Assembly: GCF_003143555.1 (NCBI RefSeq)
Contig: NZ_CP029347.1
Span: 2,976,001 to 3,040,000 of the forward strand
Length of the DNA: 64,000 nt
Direction of reading: 5' to 3'
DNA from: Saliniradius amylolyticus
GTDB taxonomy: Bacteria; Pseudomonadota; Gammaproteobacteria; Enterobacterales; Alteromonadaceae
Shown: positions 53,547 through 63,381 of the stretch, piece after piece
Layout: the number at the start of each line of letters is the position of its first letter
Numbering within the stretch: position 1 is the first letter of the stretch
Made by a program: the position numbers and the translations under genes
Notes under the pieces: model-generated
What the model was told of the DNA's origin: nothing
The model's database searches: none
The model's input: only the letters and a program-made list of their open reading frames with translations

Positions 53547-55691
53547 TTAGCTTGCGAAGTAAGATTTACCGGCGGCGGCCATTTCGCGTACGCCTTCTGT
53601 AACTTGATACATGGGCCCAAGGTGGGCGTATTTGTCAGCCAGTTTGACAAAGTTCTCCAGACCCAGAGTTTCAATGTAACGGAAGACACCGCCACGGAAT
53701 GGTGGGAAGCCCAGACCGTATAACAGAGCCATGTCGGCTTCGGCAGCGGTTCCCACAATGTCTTCTTCAAGACAACGGATGGCTTCATTGGCCATCGGGA
53801 TCATCAGACGCGCAATAATCTCGTCGGTATCGAACTCTTTCGTGTCGGCTCCAAGAAGTTGATAGGCCTCCTCAGCGGCTTCTTTGGTAGGCCGACCACG
53901 CTTGTCGGTACCGTAGTTATAAAAACCTTTACCGTTTTTCTGACCGAAGCGTTCGGCTTTATACATGCTTTGTACCGGATCGTTCGCAATTCTCGCCATG
54001 CGTTCTGGGAAGCCTTCTGCCATCACCTCAGCGGCATGGTCGGCCGTATCGATACCCACCACGTCCAACAGGTAGGCCGGTCCCATCGGCCAACCAAACA
54101 CTTTCTCCATGACTTTATCGACGGCGGTAAAATCAGCACCGTCCAGCAGTAGCTTACTGAAGCCACCGAAATACGGGAACAGCACACGATTAACCAGGAA
54201 GCCAGCACAATCATTGACCACAATCGGCGTCTTGCCCATCTTCAGGGCATAAGCCACCACGGCATTAACTGTGTCATCGGAGGTTTTCTCACCACGAATG
54301 ATTTCCACCAGCGGCATGCGGTGCACAGGGTTAAAAAAGTGCATACCACAGAAACGCTCAGGTTTATCCAGACTCTCAGCCAGCTGGTTAATAGAGATAG
54401 TGGAGGTGTTGGAGGTAATGATGGTGTCGTCACTCACTACTTGCTCGGTCTCTTTCAGTACCGAAGCCTTAACCTTGGGATTTTCCACCACGGCTTCCAC
54501 CACGATGTCCGCATCCTTGATGGCGTTATAGTCCAGCGTCGGCAAGATATGATTTAACGTGGCAGCCATGGTCTTGGCATCAACCTTACCCTTCTCCATC
54601 CCTTTGTTCAGGATCTTAGCGGCCTCATTAAGCCCCAGATCCAAGGCATCCTGGTTGATGTCCTTCATAATGGTATGAGTGCCTTTCACGGCCGACTGAT
54701 AGGCGATACCTCCACCCATAATACCCGCGCCCAGAACCGCGGCCTGCTTGATGTCTTTGCTGGCCGCTTTGGCCTGCTTCTTACCCTTACTCTTAACCAG
54801 TTGATCGGCCATAAAGATGCCAATCTGCGCGGTAGCAGCGTCCGTCAGCGCCAGTTTAACAAAGCCTTCATTTTCCAGCTTGAGCGCGCCGTCACGGTCC
54901 AAACCAGCGGCCTTTTGAACTGTTTCTACCATCAGGTGAGGCGCCGGATAGTGTTTGCCCGCTTTGGCGGCCACCATGGCCTGGGCGGTGGAGAAACTCA
55001 TCATCGCTTCATTCTGATTCAGGGACAGTGGCGCATTTTTCTGCGCCCGACGTGCCTGCCAGTCCAGTTTTCCGTCGATAGCATCCTGCAACATAGCCAG
55101 AGCAGCATCTTTTAGTTTCTCAGGTGCGACAACGGCGTCGACGGCGCCCACATTTAATGCCGCTTGCGGCTTTTGGTCTTTACCCGTGGTCATCCACTCC
55201 AGCGCATTATCGGCACCGATAAGACGCGGCAGACGCACTGTGCCGCCGAAACCAGGCATCAAACCCAGTTTAACCTCTGGCAGACCAATACGTGCTGTTT
55301 CATCAGCCACACGCAGATCACAGGCCAGGGTCATTTCACATCCGCCGCCCAACGCGAAGCCGTTAACGGCCGCGATAGTGGGGAAAGGCAAGTCTTCGAA
55401 ACGATCAAACACCCGGGAGGTCTTACCTACCCAGTCTAAGATCTTATCTTCAGGCTGTGAGAAAACATCGTTGAATTCGGTGATGTCGGCACCAACGATA
55501 AAGGCCCCCTTTTCCGAGCGCACCACTGCGCCCTTGACGCCATCGGCGCTCTCCAGCGCAGCACACAGCTCGTTCAACTCTGACACCGTTTGCTGATCAA
55601 ATTTATTTACTGAGCCGCCGGCGTTAAAGACGACGTCTGCAATGCCGCCGTCCAGCAGGGAGGCGGACAGGCTTTTGCCTTCATATATCAT
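53547..55691 (-). CDS. fadB: fatty oxidation complex alpha subunit (enoyl-CoA hydratase / 3-hydroxyacyl-CoA dehydrogenase)
   Basis: This 714-residue multifunctional protein has an N-terminal enoyl-CoA hydratase/isomerase domain ([39 protein letters not shown]). A dehydrogenase domain follows with the Rossmann motif [18 protein letters not shown] and the signature [16 protein letters not shown]. The C-terminal helical domain contains [22 protein letters not shown] site precedes the ATG at 55691. It heads the fadBA operon, probably under fatty-acid-responsive repression (see the site at 55837). Confidence 0.97.
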   Translation of the reverse strand: MIYEGKSLSASLLDGGIADVVFNAGGSVNKFDQQTVSELNELCAALESADGVKGAVVRSEKGAFIVGADITEFNDVFSQPEDKILDWVGKTSRVFDRFEDLPFPTIAAVNGFALGGGCEMTLACDLRVADETARIGLPEVKLGLMPGFGGTVRLPRLIGADNALEWMTTGKDQKPQAALNVGAVDAVVAPEKLKDAALAMLQDAIDGKLDWQARRAQKNAPLSLNQNEAMMSFSTAQAMVAAKAGKHYPAPHLMVETVQKAAGLDRDGALKLENEGFVKLALTDAATAQIGIFMADQLVKSKGKKQAKAASKDIKQAAVLGAGIMGGGIAYQSAVKGTHTIMKDINQDALDLGLNEAAKILNKGMEKGKVDAKTMAATLNHILPTLDYNAIKDADIVVEAVVENPKVKASVLKETEQVVSDDTIITSNTSTISINQLAESLDKPERFCGMHFFNPVHRMPLVEIIRGEKTSDDTVNAVVAYALKMGKTPIVVNDCAGFLVNRVLFPYFGGFSKLLLDGADFTAVDKVMEKVFGWPMGPAYLLDVVGIDTADHAAEVMAEGFPERMARIANDPVQSMYKAERFGQKNGKGFYNYGTDKRGRPTKEAAEEAYQLLGADTKEFDTDEIIARLMIPMANEAIRCLEEDIVGTAAEADMALLYGLGFPPFRGGVFRYIETLGLENFVKLADKYAHLGPMYQVTEGVREMAAAGKSYFAS

Positions 55692-55836
55692 GTTGTTCTC
55701 CTTCGGCTATCGCCAGGATGGATACAGAACACTCCTCTAAACCGCTTCGAATAAGAACGTGGAAACTCATCCGAGGAGTGAGACCTATTTAAGCTGAGTC
55801 AATTCTTGTAGATCAGATGTAAAATTTCAATACAAA

Positions 55837-55854
55837 TTCAAACAATCGTTTAAA
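55837..55854. promoter_or_regulatory. candidate PsrA-type operator upstream of fadBA
   Basis: TTCAAAC and GTTTAAA form an inverted repeat with a four-base spacer, matching the published PsrA pattern of G/CAAAC-N2-4-GTTTG/C except at the last base. It lies about 145 bases before fadB and 117 before slt. PsrA represses beta-oxidation genes in several gammaproteobacteria. Binding here is inferred. Confidence 0.45.
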
Positions 55855-55970
55855 GTTTTTGTATGATTATTTTTAATGCGCTCGTATAAGGAAAACCCAC
55901 AACCCACGCTTGCAACCACGGTACGATGCATTAAGGTAATATTCTGACCCCCTGATTCAGTATTCGTTGT

Positions 55971-57905
55971 ATGGATCGCACCCGAGCTCTCACACTGCTG
56001 TTTACTGCAATGCTAAGCGTCTGCTGCGTCTCGGCCCAATCCGGCACGCTTGAGCAACAGCGGCAATGGTTTGAAGACGCTGAGCCCTGGGTGTATTACC
56101 CCAACAGCGACGAATTTCAGTCGCTTTATCACAAGCTTGAAGGATATCCGCTCAGGCCCTATCTGCAGCAACGGGCCTTAATGGCAAACCTGTCGCTGGA
56201 TAAAACCGACGAGATCCAGCAGTTTCTGGCCCGCTTTGATAACACCCCCCTGGCCGACCCATTGCGGGAAAAATGGCTTTACTATCTGGCCAAACACGGA
56301 CACAACCGTGCATTTCGCCGTTTTTATCGGGCTCTGGGGCAGACCGAACTGCAATGCCATTTCCTGCATTTCGTGGCGCAGAGCAGGGAAGCGCTGTCGC
56401 CGGACTGGTATCAGCAAGTGGATGAACTCTGGCTGCACGGCGAGTCCCAACCGGAGTCCTGCGACCCGGTGTTTAAACGCTGGCAACAGGATGGTCACCG
56501 CAGCGATACACTGGTCTATCAACGCTTAGTAATGGCCGCTGATGGCGGCGACCACACGCTTATTCCTTACTTGCGCTCCCTGTTGCCCAAGAGTTACTTC
56601 CCGCTAGCCGATGCATGGCAGCATACCCGTCGGGACCCAGCCCATGTCACCCGCCTCGACCACTTTCAGCGACTGCCGAGCGAGCAGGCCAGTGACATTA
56701 TCACCTATGGGCACCGCCGCCTCATATGGCGTCAGCCCGATTTGGCCCTGCGCAGCTGGGCGCGTGCCCGCGAACGGTTTAACTTCAGTCCCGGGCAGCT
56801 GCGCGAGGTTTCGCGTAATTTTGCCTTGGCGCTGGCGGTAGAAAATCATCCGAAGGCCCGGTTTTGGCTGGAGCACGCCAACCGAGAGCAATATGACCCG
56901 GACGTATTCCGCTGGCACCTGACCGAAGTGCTACGTGACAATCATTGGCAGGAAGTGGTGAATGTAATCTCAACCGCGCCGCGACAGTTGGAGCAAGACT
57001 ACTCCAGCCAGTATTGGCTTGGCCGCAGTCTGGAGCACCTGAATGACAAAAAAAGTGCGTTTGAACAGTTCGATACCCTATCCAGTGTGCGCCATTACTA
57101 CGGTTTTATGGCCAGCGGCAAAATTGCCCGCTCTCCATCACTGGCCAACGTACCTCTGGCGGTCAGCGAGCAACAGGTCGCAATGATCGCCAGTCTCCCG
57201 GAAGCCGAGCGAGCCAGAGAGTGGCTGGAGCTGGAACGTTATACCGAAGCCCGTCGCGAATGGTGGTCATTGCAACAAAAGCTGACCCGGGAGCAGGCGC
57301 TCACTGCAGCAGTGTTAGCGGACCGCTGGGGTTGGCACGACCAGGCCATATTTGCCTTTTCCCGTTTAGGCTACCTGGACGATGTGCAACGACGCTTCCC
57401 ACTAGCATATGAAGGCGAACTGGTTGCCAGTGCCACTAAATATCAGGTGGACCCGGCCTGGGCTTTTGCCATCGCTCGCAGGGAGAGCTCCTTTATGCCC
57501 GATGCCCACTCAGGGGCAGGGGCACGGGGCTTGATGCAATTGTTGCCCAGCACCGCCCGATACCTCGCGAAACAGCGGATATCGGGCCGCACCCTGTACG
57601 ATCCAGTGAGTAATGCAGACTTTGGCGCTCGTTACCTTCGCTACTTAATGGACAAGATGCAGAACAACCCTGTGCTGGCTACGGCGGCGTATAACGCCGG
57701 CTGGAGTCGGGTAAAACAGTGGCTGCCCGAAGACGATGTGCCGCTGGACGTGTGGATCGAGACCATCCCCTATCGGGAAACCCGCAATTATGTCAAAGCC
57801 GTGCTGGCCTACCGGCAGATTTACAAACGGCGCCTGGGTCAGTCACAAAACCTGTTTCAGGATTTAAGCGAAATGCAAATCTCGGCCGATAAGCCTACTT
57901 TGTAA
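55971..57905 (+). CDS. slt: soluble lytic murein transglycosylase (Slt70 type)
   Basis: This 644-residue periplasmic enzyme cleaves peptidoglycan with formation of 1,6-anhydromuramyl ends. It has a signal peptide (MDRTRALTLLFTAMLSVCCVSA), a long superhelical U/L domain (about 25-460) and a C-terminal lysozyme-like domain. The catalytic Glu lies in ARRESSFMPDAHSGAGARGLMQLLPS (shown in part). NADFGARYL, AAYNAGWSRVKQW and IPYRETRNYV complete the family motifs. It is divergent from fadB and convergent with fxsA. A cryptic regulator gene such as trpR, found next to slt in E. coli, is absent. Confidence 0.96.
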   Translation: MDRTRALTLLFTAMLSVCCVSAQSGTLEQQRQWFEDAEPWVYYPNSDEFQSLYHKLEGYPLRPYLQQRALMANLSLDKTDEIQQFLARFDNTPLADPLREKWLYYLAKHGHNRAFRRFYRALGQTELQCHFLHFVAQSREALSPDWYQQVDELWLHGESQPESCDPVFKRWQQDGHRSDTLVYQRLVMAADGGDHTLIPYLRSLLPKSYFPLADAWQHTRRDPAHVTRLDHFQRLPSEQASDIITYGHRRLIWRQPDLALRSWARARERFNFSPGQLREVSRNFALALAVENHPKARFWLEHANREQYDPDVFRWHLTEVLRDNHWQEVVNVISTAPRQLEQDYSSQYWLGRSLEHLNDKKSAFEQFDTLSSVRHYYGFMASGKIARSPSLANVPLAVSEQQVAMIASLPEAERAREWLELERYTEARREWWSLQQKLTREQALTAAVLADRWGWHDQAIFAFSRLGYLDDVQRRFPLAYEGELVASATKYQVDPAWAFAIARRESSFMPDAHSGAGARGLMQLLPSTARYLAKQRISGRTLYDPVSNADFGARYLRYLMDKMQNNPVLATAAYNAGWSRVKQWLPEDDVPLDVWIETIPYRETRNYVKAVLAYRQIYKRRLGQSQNLFQDLSEMQISADKPTL

Positions 57906-57978
57906 CCCTGCTGCGGGATACTGAGCTTGCGCCCGGTAAGTTGTTCAAACGCTCAGTAACCGTCTTTATCGGGTGGAT

Positions 57979-58479
57979 TTACCGGTCCAGTCTGGGCCGG
58001 TCATCGTCCTTATCCTCGGACTTGACCTCATAATCGCCTTCAAACACATCATTGTTCTGATGCTGGTCACGTCGCTGATAATGATAATGGGCCGAAAAGC
58101 CACCATTTTGAGCCTGATTGACCACATGCACCTGCATGTGCTTTAACACGGCCTTGGCAATAGTGGGCCGGATCATGGGCAACGTTAAGGCCAGACCAAA
58201 GATGTCGGTGACGAAGCCGGGAGTCACCAATAAAACACCCGCCACCACCAGCATCAGACCTTCAACCATTTCCTGGCCGGGTAGCTGACCCAACTGCATC
58301 TTCTGGCGCGCCTGAAGGGCGGTCATCATGCCCTGTTGCCGCACCAGATAGGCACCGACAATAGCACTCAGAATCACCAGCCCTACCGTATTCCAGCCCC
58401 CGATCTGCTCGCCCACTTCGATCAAGACGGCAATTTCGATGATCGGCATAATGGCGAACAATAAAAATAACTTACCCAA
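57979..58479 (-). CDS. fxsA: FxsA family membrane protein
   Basis: This 166-residue inner-membrane protein has three or four hydrophobic segments and the FxsA signatures FLLFAIMPIIEIAVLIEVG, GAYLVRQQGMMT and LLVTPGFVTDIFGLAL. E. coli FxsA influences phage T7 exclusion by F plasmids; its cellular role is unclear. The C-terminal tail is polar with many His, Asp and Lys residues. The position divergent from cutA-dsbD is conserved. Confidence 0.93.
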   Translation of the reverse strand: MGKLFLLFAIMPIIEIAVLIEVGEQIGGWNTVGLVILSAIVGAYLVRQQGMMTALQARQKMQLGQLPGQEMVEGLMLVVAGVLLVTPGFVTDIFGLALTLPMIRPTIAKAVLKHMQVHVVNQAQNGGFSAHYHYQRRDQHQNNDVFEGDYEVKSEDKDDDRPRLDR

Positions 58480-58649
58480 GATTTACTCCTGCGACGCATG
58501 AGGCCGTTAATAATCTAAAGTGTCACAGTTTGGGGTGAGTCATGGCATTTGCAAGTGTAACCATGTTACAAACTATGGCGAATCAACATGCTCATTGCCA
58601 TATCTCACTGATGGTGAAAGCAAAACCATGTTATAGAGGTCTCTAGCCC

Positions 58650-58973
58650 ATGTCTGATATTTGTGTTGTCCTGTGCACCTGTCCCGATAAAGACTCGGCT
58701 CGCCTTATTGCCGGTGAAGCGGTCAAGCAAGGCCATGCCGCCTGCGTTAATATCATCCCGGGACTGGAATCCCTGTACTTCTGGGACGGTGAGGTACAAA
58801 ACGACAGCGAAGTTCAGATGGTACTGAAAACCAGTCGGACATCATTGGATGAGCTTTTTAAGCTTGTGATCAGCTTACACCCTTATGATGAACCAGAGTG
58901 GTTGATATTGGACGCTGCCGGTGGCAGTGACAGCTATTTGGAGTGGATAAAACGTTGTACTCAAAAATTCTAA
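58650..58973 (+). CDS. cutA: divalent-cation tolerance protein CutA
   Basis: This 107-residue trimeric protein has the CutA features CTCPDKDSARLIA, HAACVNIIPGLESLYFWDGEV and the ending EPEWLILDAA...YLEWIKRCT. It is linked to copper tolerance in E. coli, although the mechanism is debated. It lies directly before dsbD with a one-base overlap of its stop with the dsbD start, as in other gammaproteobacteria. Confidence 0.95.
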   Translation: MSDICVVLCTCPDKDSARLIAGEAVKQGHAACVNIIPGLESLYFWDGEVQNDSEVQMVLKTSRTSLDELFKLVISLHPYDEPEWLILDAAGGSDSYLEWIKRCTQKF

Positions 58974-60739
58974 TGCGCATCAGCCTGTTATTACTGCTGA
59001 CTGCCAGCTTGGCGGCTTATGGTCAGGCTGGTATTGATAAAATCCTTGGTCAACAACAGCAAGAATTTCTGCCGGTCGACCAGGCCTTCCAGTTCGACTT
59101 TGAGCAGCAGGGCGATCGTCTCACCGTCAGCTGGCAGATTGCCGAAGGCTATTACCTGTATAAGAAGCGCTTCGCCATCGCCGCCGATGGGGCTAAATTC
59201 GGTGAGCCTCAGTTTCCTCCGGCGGAAACGATTGAAGACGAGTATTTCGGTGTTTCCGAAGTGTTCTATCAAGCGGTAAGTCTGGATTACCCAATAAAAC
59301 AGGCGGACGCCGAAGCACAAGTCAAGATTCGCTATCAGGGCTGTGCTGATGCGGGATTGTGCTACCCCCCCACCACCAAGACCCTGTATCTGGATGAAGT
59401 CACCGGTCTGGCGAATCAGAAAGGTCAGACCGGAGACAGTCCGGTATCCAGCCAGTTTGAGCTGGCTGACCTGTTGTCCGGCGATCAAAATCTGGCTTTG
59501 ACGCTGGCCCTTTTTGTTGTCCTTGGCATTGGTCTCGCCTTTACTCCCTGCGTGTTTCCGATGTACCCCATATTGTCCGGTATCATTCTCGGCCAGGGTA
59601 AGGTGATGCGCAGTGCTAAAGCCTTTCAGCTCAGTTTTATCTATGTGCAGGGCATGGCCATTACCTACTCACTGCTGGGTTTAGTGGTGGCCTCGGCGGG
59701 AATGCAATTTCAGGCAGCCCTACAACACCCGGCCATACTCATTACTTTCACCACTCTCTTTGTGGCCCTGGGTCTGGCCATGTTCGGCAGCTGGAATTTA
59801 CAATTGCCCGCAAGCTGGCAGGCCAAACTCTCTCAGTTAAGTCAGCGCCAGGAGGGCGGTAAGAGCTGGGGTGTCTTCGTAATGGGTGCCCTGTCCGGCC
59901 TGATCGCCTCGCCCTGCACCACCGCACCCCTTACCGGTATTTTACTGTTTGTGGCCCAAAGCGGTGATCTGGTATTGGGCTTCAGCGCTCTCTATGCCCT
60001 GAGTATGGGTATGGGTATTCCGCTAATACTGTTTGGTCTTACCGGTGGTAAATTACTGCCAAAAGCCGGAGCCTGGATGAATGTCATTAAGGTCAGCTTT
60101 GGCTTTATGATGCTGGCGGTGGCCATGATATTCATCGAACGGTTATGGGATAATCAATGGACCGCACTGGGCTGGTCCATTCTCGGTTTGACCGCCTTTA
60201 GCTACTGGCAGGTGATTAACCAAACCACCACAGCAACGTTCTGGAAGGGCGTGCGCAGCCTGCTAGTCTTCCTCGGCCTGTTTACCAGTGCCTTGTATGG
60301 ATATCAGCAGCTCACCCAAACCCAGCTATCAGGCGGGCAACCGGATACATCCACCACACAGGCCAGTCATCCGGTGCAATTTGTGCCAGTGGAAAACCTT
60401 AGCGACTTTGAGCATAAACTGAAGGCGGCCAATGCCGACGGCAAGTCGGTGATGTTGGATCTCTATGCCGACTGGTGTGTCGCCTGCAAAGAGTTTGAAA
60501 AATACACCTTCCCTGACCCGAAGGTACAGCAAAGGCTTAGCAATACGGTATTGATGCAGATCGATCTGACCGACAACAGCCCCGAAAACATCCAGTTTCA
60601 GGAGCACTTTGCCGTGCTGGGTCTGCCCACCATATTGTTCTTCACCGCCGAGGGTCAGGAGGTCACCACCGGCCGGATCACCGGCTTCATGCGGGCCGAG
60701 CCCTTTGCCGAGCATCTGAGTCAGTTACCGCTGCAATAG
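58973..60739 (+). CDS. dsbD: thiol:disulfide interchange protein DsbD
   Basis: This protein of about 588 residues carries reducing power from cytosolic thioredoxin to the periplasm. It has a signal peptide (MRISLLLLLTASLAAYGQA), an alpha domain with a Cys pair (GCADAGLCYPP) and a membrane beta domain of eight helices with TPCVFPMYP and SPCTTAPL. The C-terminal thioredoxin-like gamma domain has the redox site WCVACKEFEKYTF. The start at 58973 (ATG, TAATG overlap with cutA) gives a proper signal peptide. Partners are DsbC, DsbG and cytochrome c maturation. Confidence 0.96.
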   Translation: MRISLLLLLTASLAAYGQAGIDKILGQQQQEFLPVDQAFQFDFEQQGDRLTVSWQIAEGYYLYKKRFAIAADGAKFGEPQFPPAETIEDEYFGVSEVFYQAVSLDYPIKQADAEAQVKIRYQGCADAGLCYPPTTKTLYLDEVTGLANQKGQTGDSPVSSQFELADLLSGDQNLALTLALFVVLGIGLAFTPCVFPMYPILSGIILGQGKVMRSAKAFQLSFIYVQGMAITYSLLGLVVASAGMQFQAALQHPAILITFTTLFVALGLAMFGSWNLQLPASWQAKLSQLSQRQEGGKSWGVFVMGALSGLIASPCTTAPLTGILLFVAQSGDLVLGFSALYALSMGMGIPLILFGLTGGKLLPKAGAWMNVIKVSFGFMMLAVAMIFIERLWDNQWTALGWSILGLTAFSYWQVINQTTTATFWKGVRSLLVFLGLFTSALYGYQQLTQTQLSGGQPDTSTTQASHPVQFVPVENLSDFEHKLKAANADGKSVMLDLYADWCVACKEFEKYTFPDPKVQQRLSNTVLMQIDLTDNSPENIQFQEHFAVLGLPTILFFTAEGQEVTTGRITGFMRAEPFAEHLSQLPLQ

Positions 60740-60953
60740 CGGTAACGGCTTACTTTTTTTTCATACCCGGTTATCTTTGTCGATAACGTCGGTGATTAGA
60801 CCAGTAATTTGCTGCGATTTTCCTCATTCTCTCTATAATGGTGGCTGATTTTCGGCGACTGGCTATTTTTTCACCATCATTGACTGGCATCAGCCAGAGA
60901 AGATGCTATAAATAGCCATTAAATTAGTTTTCCCTACAGATAGACGCTTTTTC

Positions 60954-61397
60954 GTGAATTTTTTACTATTAAATGGACCTAACCTGAATATGCTGGGACA
61001 ACGAGAGCCCGGCATATACGGCCACAAAACGCTGGATCAGATTGTCACCGAGTTGCAACAGCAGGCGACTCGGGACGGTGTCAACCTGACGGCTAAACAG
61101 TCGAACGCCGAACACGAATTAATAGAGGCGATTCATCAGGCCGCAGGCCAGGTAGACCGCATCATATTCAATCCCGGAGCTTTTACTCATACCAGCGTAG
61201 CACTCAGAGACGCCCTGCTCAGTGTCGCTATTCCTTTTTATGAGGTGCACCTGTCCAACATCCATGCACGGGAACCTTTCCGGCAGCATTCCTATTTATC
61301 GGATATTGCTCAGGGTGTCGTATGTGGCTTCGGAGCCAAAGGTTATTCATTTGCGTTACAGGCAGCCATTGAAGACTGCCAGCAACCTGACAACTAA
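60954..61397 (+). CDS. aroQ: type II 3-dehydroquinate dehydratase
   Basis: This 147-residue enzyme performs the third step of the shikimate pathway. [20 protein letters not shown] holds the active-site Tyr (long motif shown in part), [17 protein letters not shown] the Asn and His region, and [14 protein letters not shown] the catalytic His and substrate-binding residues. The start is GTG at 60954. It heads the aroQ-accB-accC run, with a 214-base upstream region. Confidence 0.97.
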   Translation: MNFLLLNGPNLNMLGQREPGIYGHKTLDQIVTELQQQATRDGVNLTAKQSNAEHELIEAIHQAAGQVDRIIFNPGAFTHTSVALRDALLSVAIPFYEVHLSNIHAREPFRQHSYLSDIAQGVVCGFGAKGYSFALQAAIEDCQQPDN

Positions 61398-61419
61398 AAA
61401 TACAATAGAGAGACAGACC

Positions 61420-61887
61420 ATGGATATTCGCAAAATTAAGAAGCTGATCGAACTGGTGGAAGAGTCCGGCATCGCGGAGCTGGAAATCACCGAAGGTGAA
61501 GAGTCGGTTCGTATTAACCGCAACAGCCAGAATCAAGCGGCCGCCCCCATGCATTATTCGCTGCCACCTCAGATGCCCGCACCAGCACCGGCACCTGCTG
61601 CTCCAGCTCCTGCGGCGGACGTTCCCACCGAAGCGGCTAAGGATGAGATTGCCGGACACTTGGTTCGCTCGCCCATGGTCGGCACCTTCTACCGAGCCTC
61701 TTCTCCCTCCGCCGCCGCTTTTGTCGAGGTGGGGTCTAAGGTCAATGTAGGTGACACATTGTGCATCGTGGAAGCCATGAAGATGATGAACCAAATCGAG
61801 GCCGATAAAGCCGGTGTGGTGAAGCAGATTCTGGTGGAAAATGAAGAGCCGGTAGAGTTTGACCAGCCGCTATTTGTGATTGAGTAA
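61420..61887 (+). CDS. accB: biotin carboxyl carrier protein of acetyl-CoA carboxylase
   Basis: This protein of 155 residues has an N-terminal helical segment ([18 protein letters not shown]), a Pro/Ala-rich linker (about 55-75) and a C-terminal biotinyl domain ([20 protein letters not shown]). The biotin-accepting Lys is in [13 protein letters not shown], with the usual thumb residues before it. It carries carboxybiotin between AccC and AccAD in fatty-acid synthesis. The start at 61420 fits the family N-terminus; accC follows after 12 bases. Confidence 0.97.
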   Translation: MDIRKIKKLIELVEESGIAELEITEGEESVRINRNSQNQAAAPMHYSLPPQMPAPAPAPAAPAPAADVPTEAAKDEIAGHLVRSPMVGTFYRASSPSAAAFVEVGSKVNVGDTLCIVEAMKMMNQIEADKAGVVKQILVENEEPVEFDQPLFVIE

Positions 61888-61899
61888 GCGAGCCTGTCT

Positions 61900-63243
61900 A
61901 TGTTGGATAAAGTACTGATTGCCAACCGTGGGGAGATCGCACTACGTGTTTTGCGTGCCTGTAAAGAATTAGGCATCAAGACCGTGGCCGTACACTCCAC
62001 TGCGGACAAAGATTTAAAACACGTATTGTTAGCGGATGAATCCATTTGTATTGGTCGCGCCCCGGCCACAGAAAGCTACCTGAACATTCCGGCCATTATT
62101 GCGGCAGCTGAAGTGACCAACTCAGTCGCCATTCATCCCGGATACGGCTTCTTGTCCGAAAATGCCGACTTCGCCGAACAAGTAGAAAAAAGCGGCTTCG
62201 AGTTTATCGGTCCGAAGGCGGACACCATCCGTTTGATGGGGGACAAGGTTTCTGCTATCACCGCCATGAAGAAGGCAGGGGTACCTTGTGTACCCGGTTC
62301 TGACGGCCCTTTGACCGACGATAGCGAACGTAATAAGGCCATCGCCAAGCGTATAGGCTACCCTATTATCGTCAAAGCCGCCGGTGGTGGTGGTGGCCGA
62401 GGCATGCGAGTGGTACGTAGCGAGGCCGAGCTGGCGAACGCCGTTGCCATGACCAAAAATGAGGCTGGGGCAGCGTTCGGTAACGATATGGTCTACATGG
62501 AGAAGTTTCTGGAGAACCCTCGCCATGTAGAAATCCAGGTACTGGCCGACGGCCAGGGTAATGCCATTCATCTGGGCGAGCGCGACTGCTCAATGCAACG
62601 TCGTCATCAGAAGGTGGTGGAAGAAGCACCCGCACCAGGGATTACTCAGGATCTGCGTGATAAGATTGGTGAACGCTGCCGCCGAGCCTGTATCGAAATT
62701 GGGTATCGCGGCGCGGGCACCTTTGAGTTCCTGTACGAGAATGGCGACTTCTACTTTATCGAGATGAATACCCGGATTCAGGTCGAACATCCGGTATCAG
62801 AGATGATTACCGGTGTGGATCTGATCAAGGAACAGTTGCGTATCGCCGCCGGTCAGCCGTTGGGCATTGAGCAATCGGATATTCAAATCCGCGGCCATGC
62901 CATTGAATGTCGTATTAACGCCGAAGATCCCGAACGCTTCGTGCCTTCGCCGGGCAAAATTACCATGTTCCATCCTCCGGGTGGCTTGGGAGTGCGCTGG
63001 GATTCGCACATCTACTCGGGTTATTCGGTACCGCCGAATTACGACTCCATGATCGGCAAGCTGATCACCTATGGCGAAACCCGGGATGTGGCTATTGCCC
63101 GGATGCGCAATGCACTGGATGAGATCGTCATTGATGGCATCAAAACCAATGTGCCATTGCAGAAGTCCATTATGGCCGATGAAAACTTCAGAAACGGTGG
63201 GACCAATATCCACTATCTGGAGAAAAAGTTAGGGATTAACTGA
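61900..63243 (+). CDS. accC: biotin carboxylase of acetyl-CoA carboxylase
   Basis: This 447-residue ATP-grasp enzyme carboxylates biotin on AccB. It has the N-terminal [17 protein letters not shown] motif, the glycine-rich ATP loop [36 protein letters not shown], the metal Glu pair ([16 protein letters not shown]) and the C-terminal [13 protein letters not shown]. Length equals the E. coli enzyme (449). A hairpin and then a palindromic repeat follow the stop. Confidence 0.98.
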   Translation: MLDKVLIANRGEIALRVLRACKELGIKTVAVHSTADKDLKHVLLADESICIGRAPATESYLNIPAIIAAAEVTNSVAIHPGYGFLSENADFAEQVEKSGFEFIGPKADTIRLMGDKVSAITAMKKAGVPCVPGSDGPLTDDSERNKAIAKRIGYPIIVKAAGGGGGRGMRVVRSEAELANAVAMTKNEAGAAFGNDMVYMEKFLENPRHVEIQVLADGQGNAIHLGERDCSMQRRHQKVVEEAPAPGITQDLRDKIGERCRRACIEIGYRGAGTFEFLYENGDFYFIEMNTRIQVEHPVSEMITGVDLIKEQLRIAAGQPLGIEQSDIQIRGHAIECRINAEDPERFVPSPGKITMFHPPGGLGVRWDSHIYSGYSVPPNYDSMIGKLITYGETRDVAIARMRNALDEIVIDGIKTNVPLQKSIMADENFRNGGTNIHYLEKKLGIN

Positions 63244-63250
63244 TAGCCTG

Positions 63251-63275
63251 AGCACCTCTGCAAAAAAGGGGTGCT
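63251..63275 (+). terminator. probable terminator after accC
   Basis: AGCACCTCT and AGGGGTGCT form a 9 bp stem (one G-U pair) around GCAAAAA, followed by the moderately T-rich AGTTATTCTT. Confidence 0.55.
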
Positions 63276-63290
63276 AGTTATTCTTGAGGC

Positions 63291-63376
63291 ACCTGAAAGA
63301 CCATACGCAGACACGTCGACAACCCGTTCCTGGGGGCATCCCTGCCGCACAGGGTCTGCTTAATGGTATTTCAGGT
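63291..63376. repeat. imperfect palindromic repeat, copy B
   Basis: ACCTGAAAGACCATACGCAG... (63291-63312) pairs imperfectly with GTCTGCTTAATGGTATTTCA... (63354-63376). The inner core CGCACAGGGTCTG (63346-63358) is the exact complement of the core of copy A at 51661-51673, and further bases agree around it. It ends five bases before the start of the next gene. Confidence 0.65.
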
Positions 63377-63381
63377 CCCTT

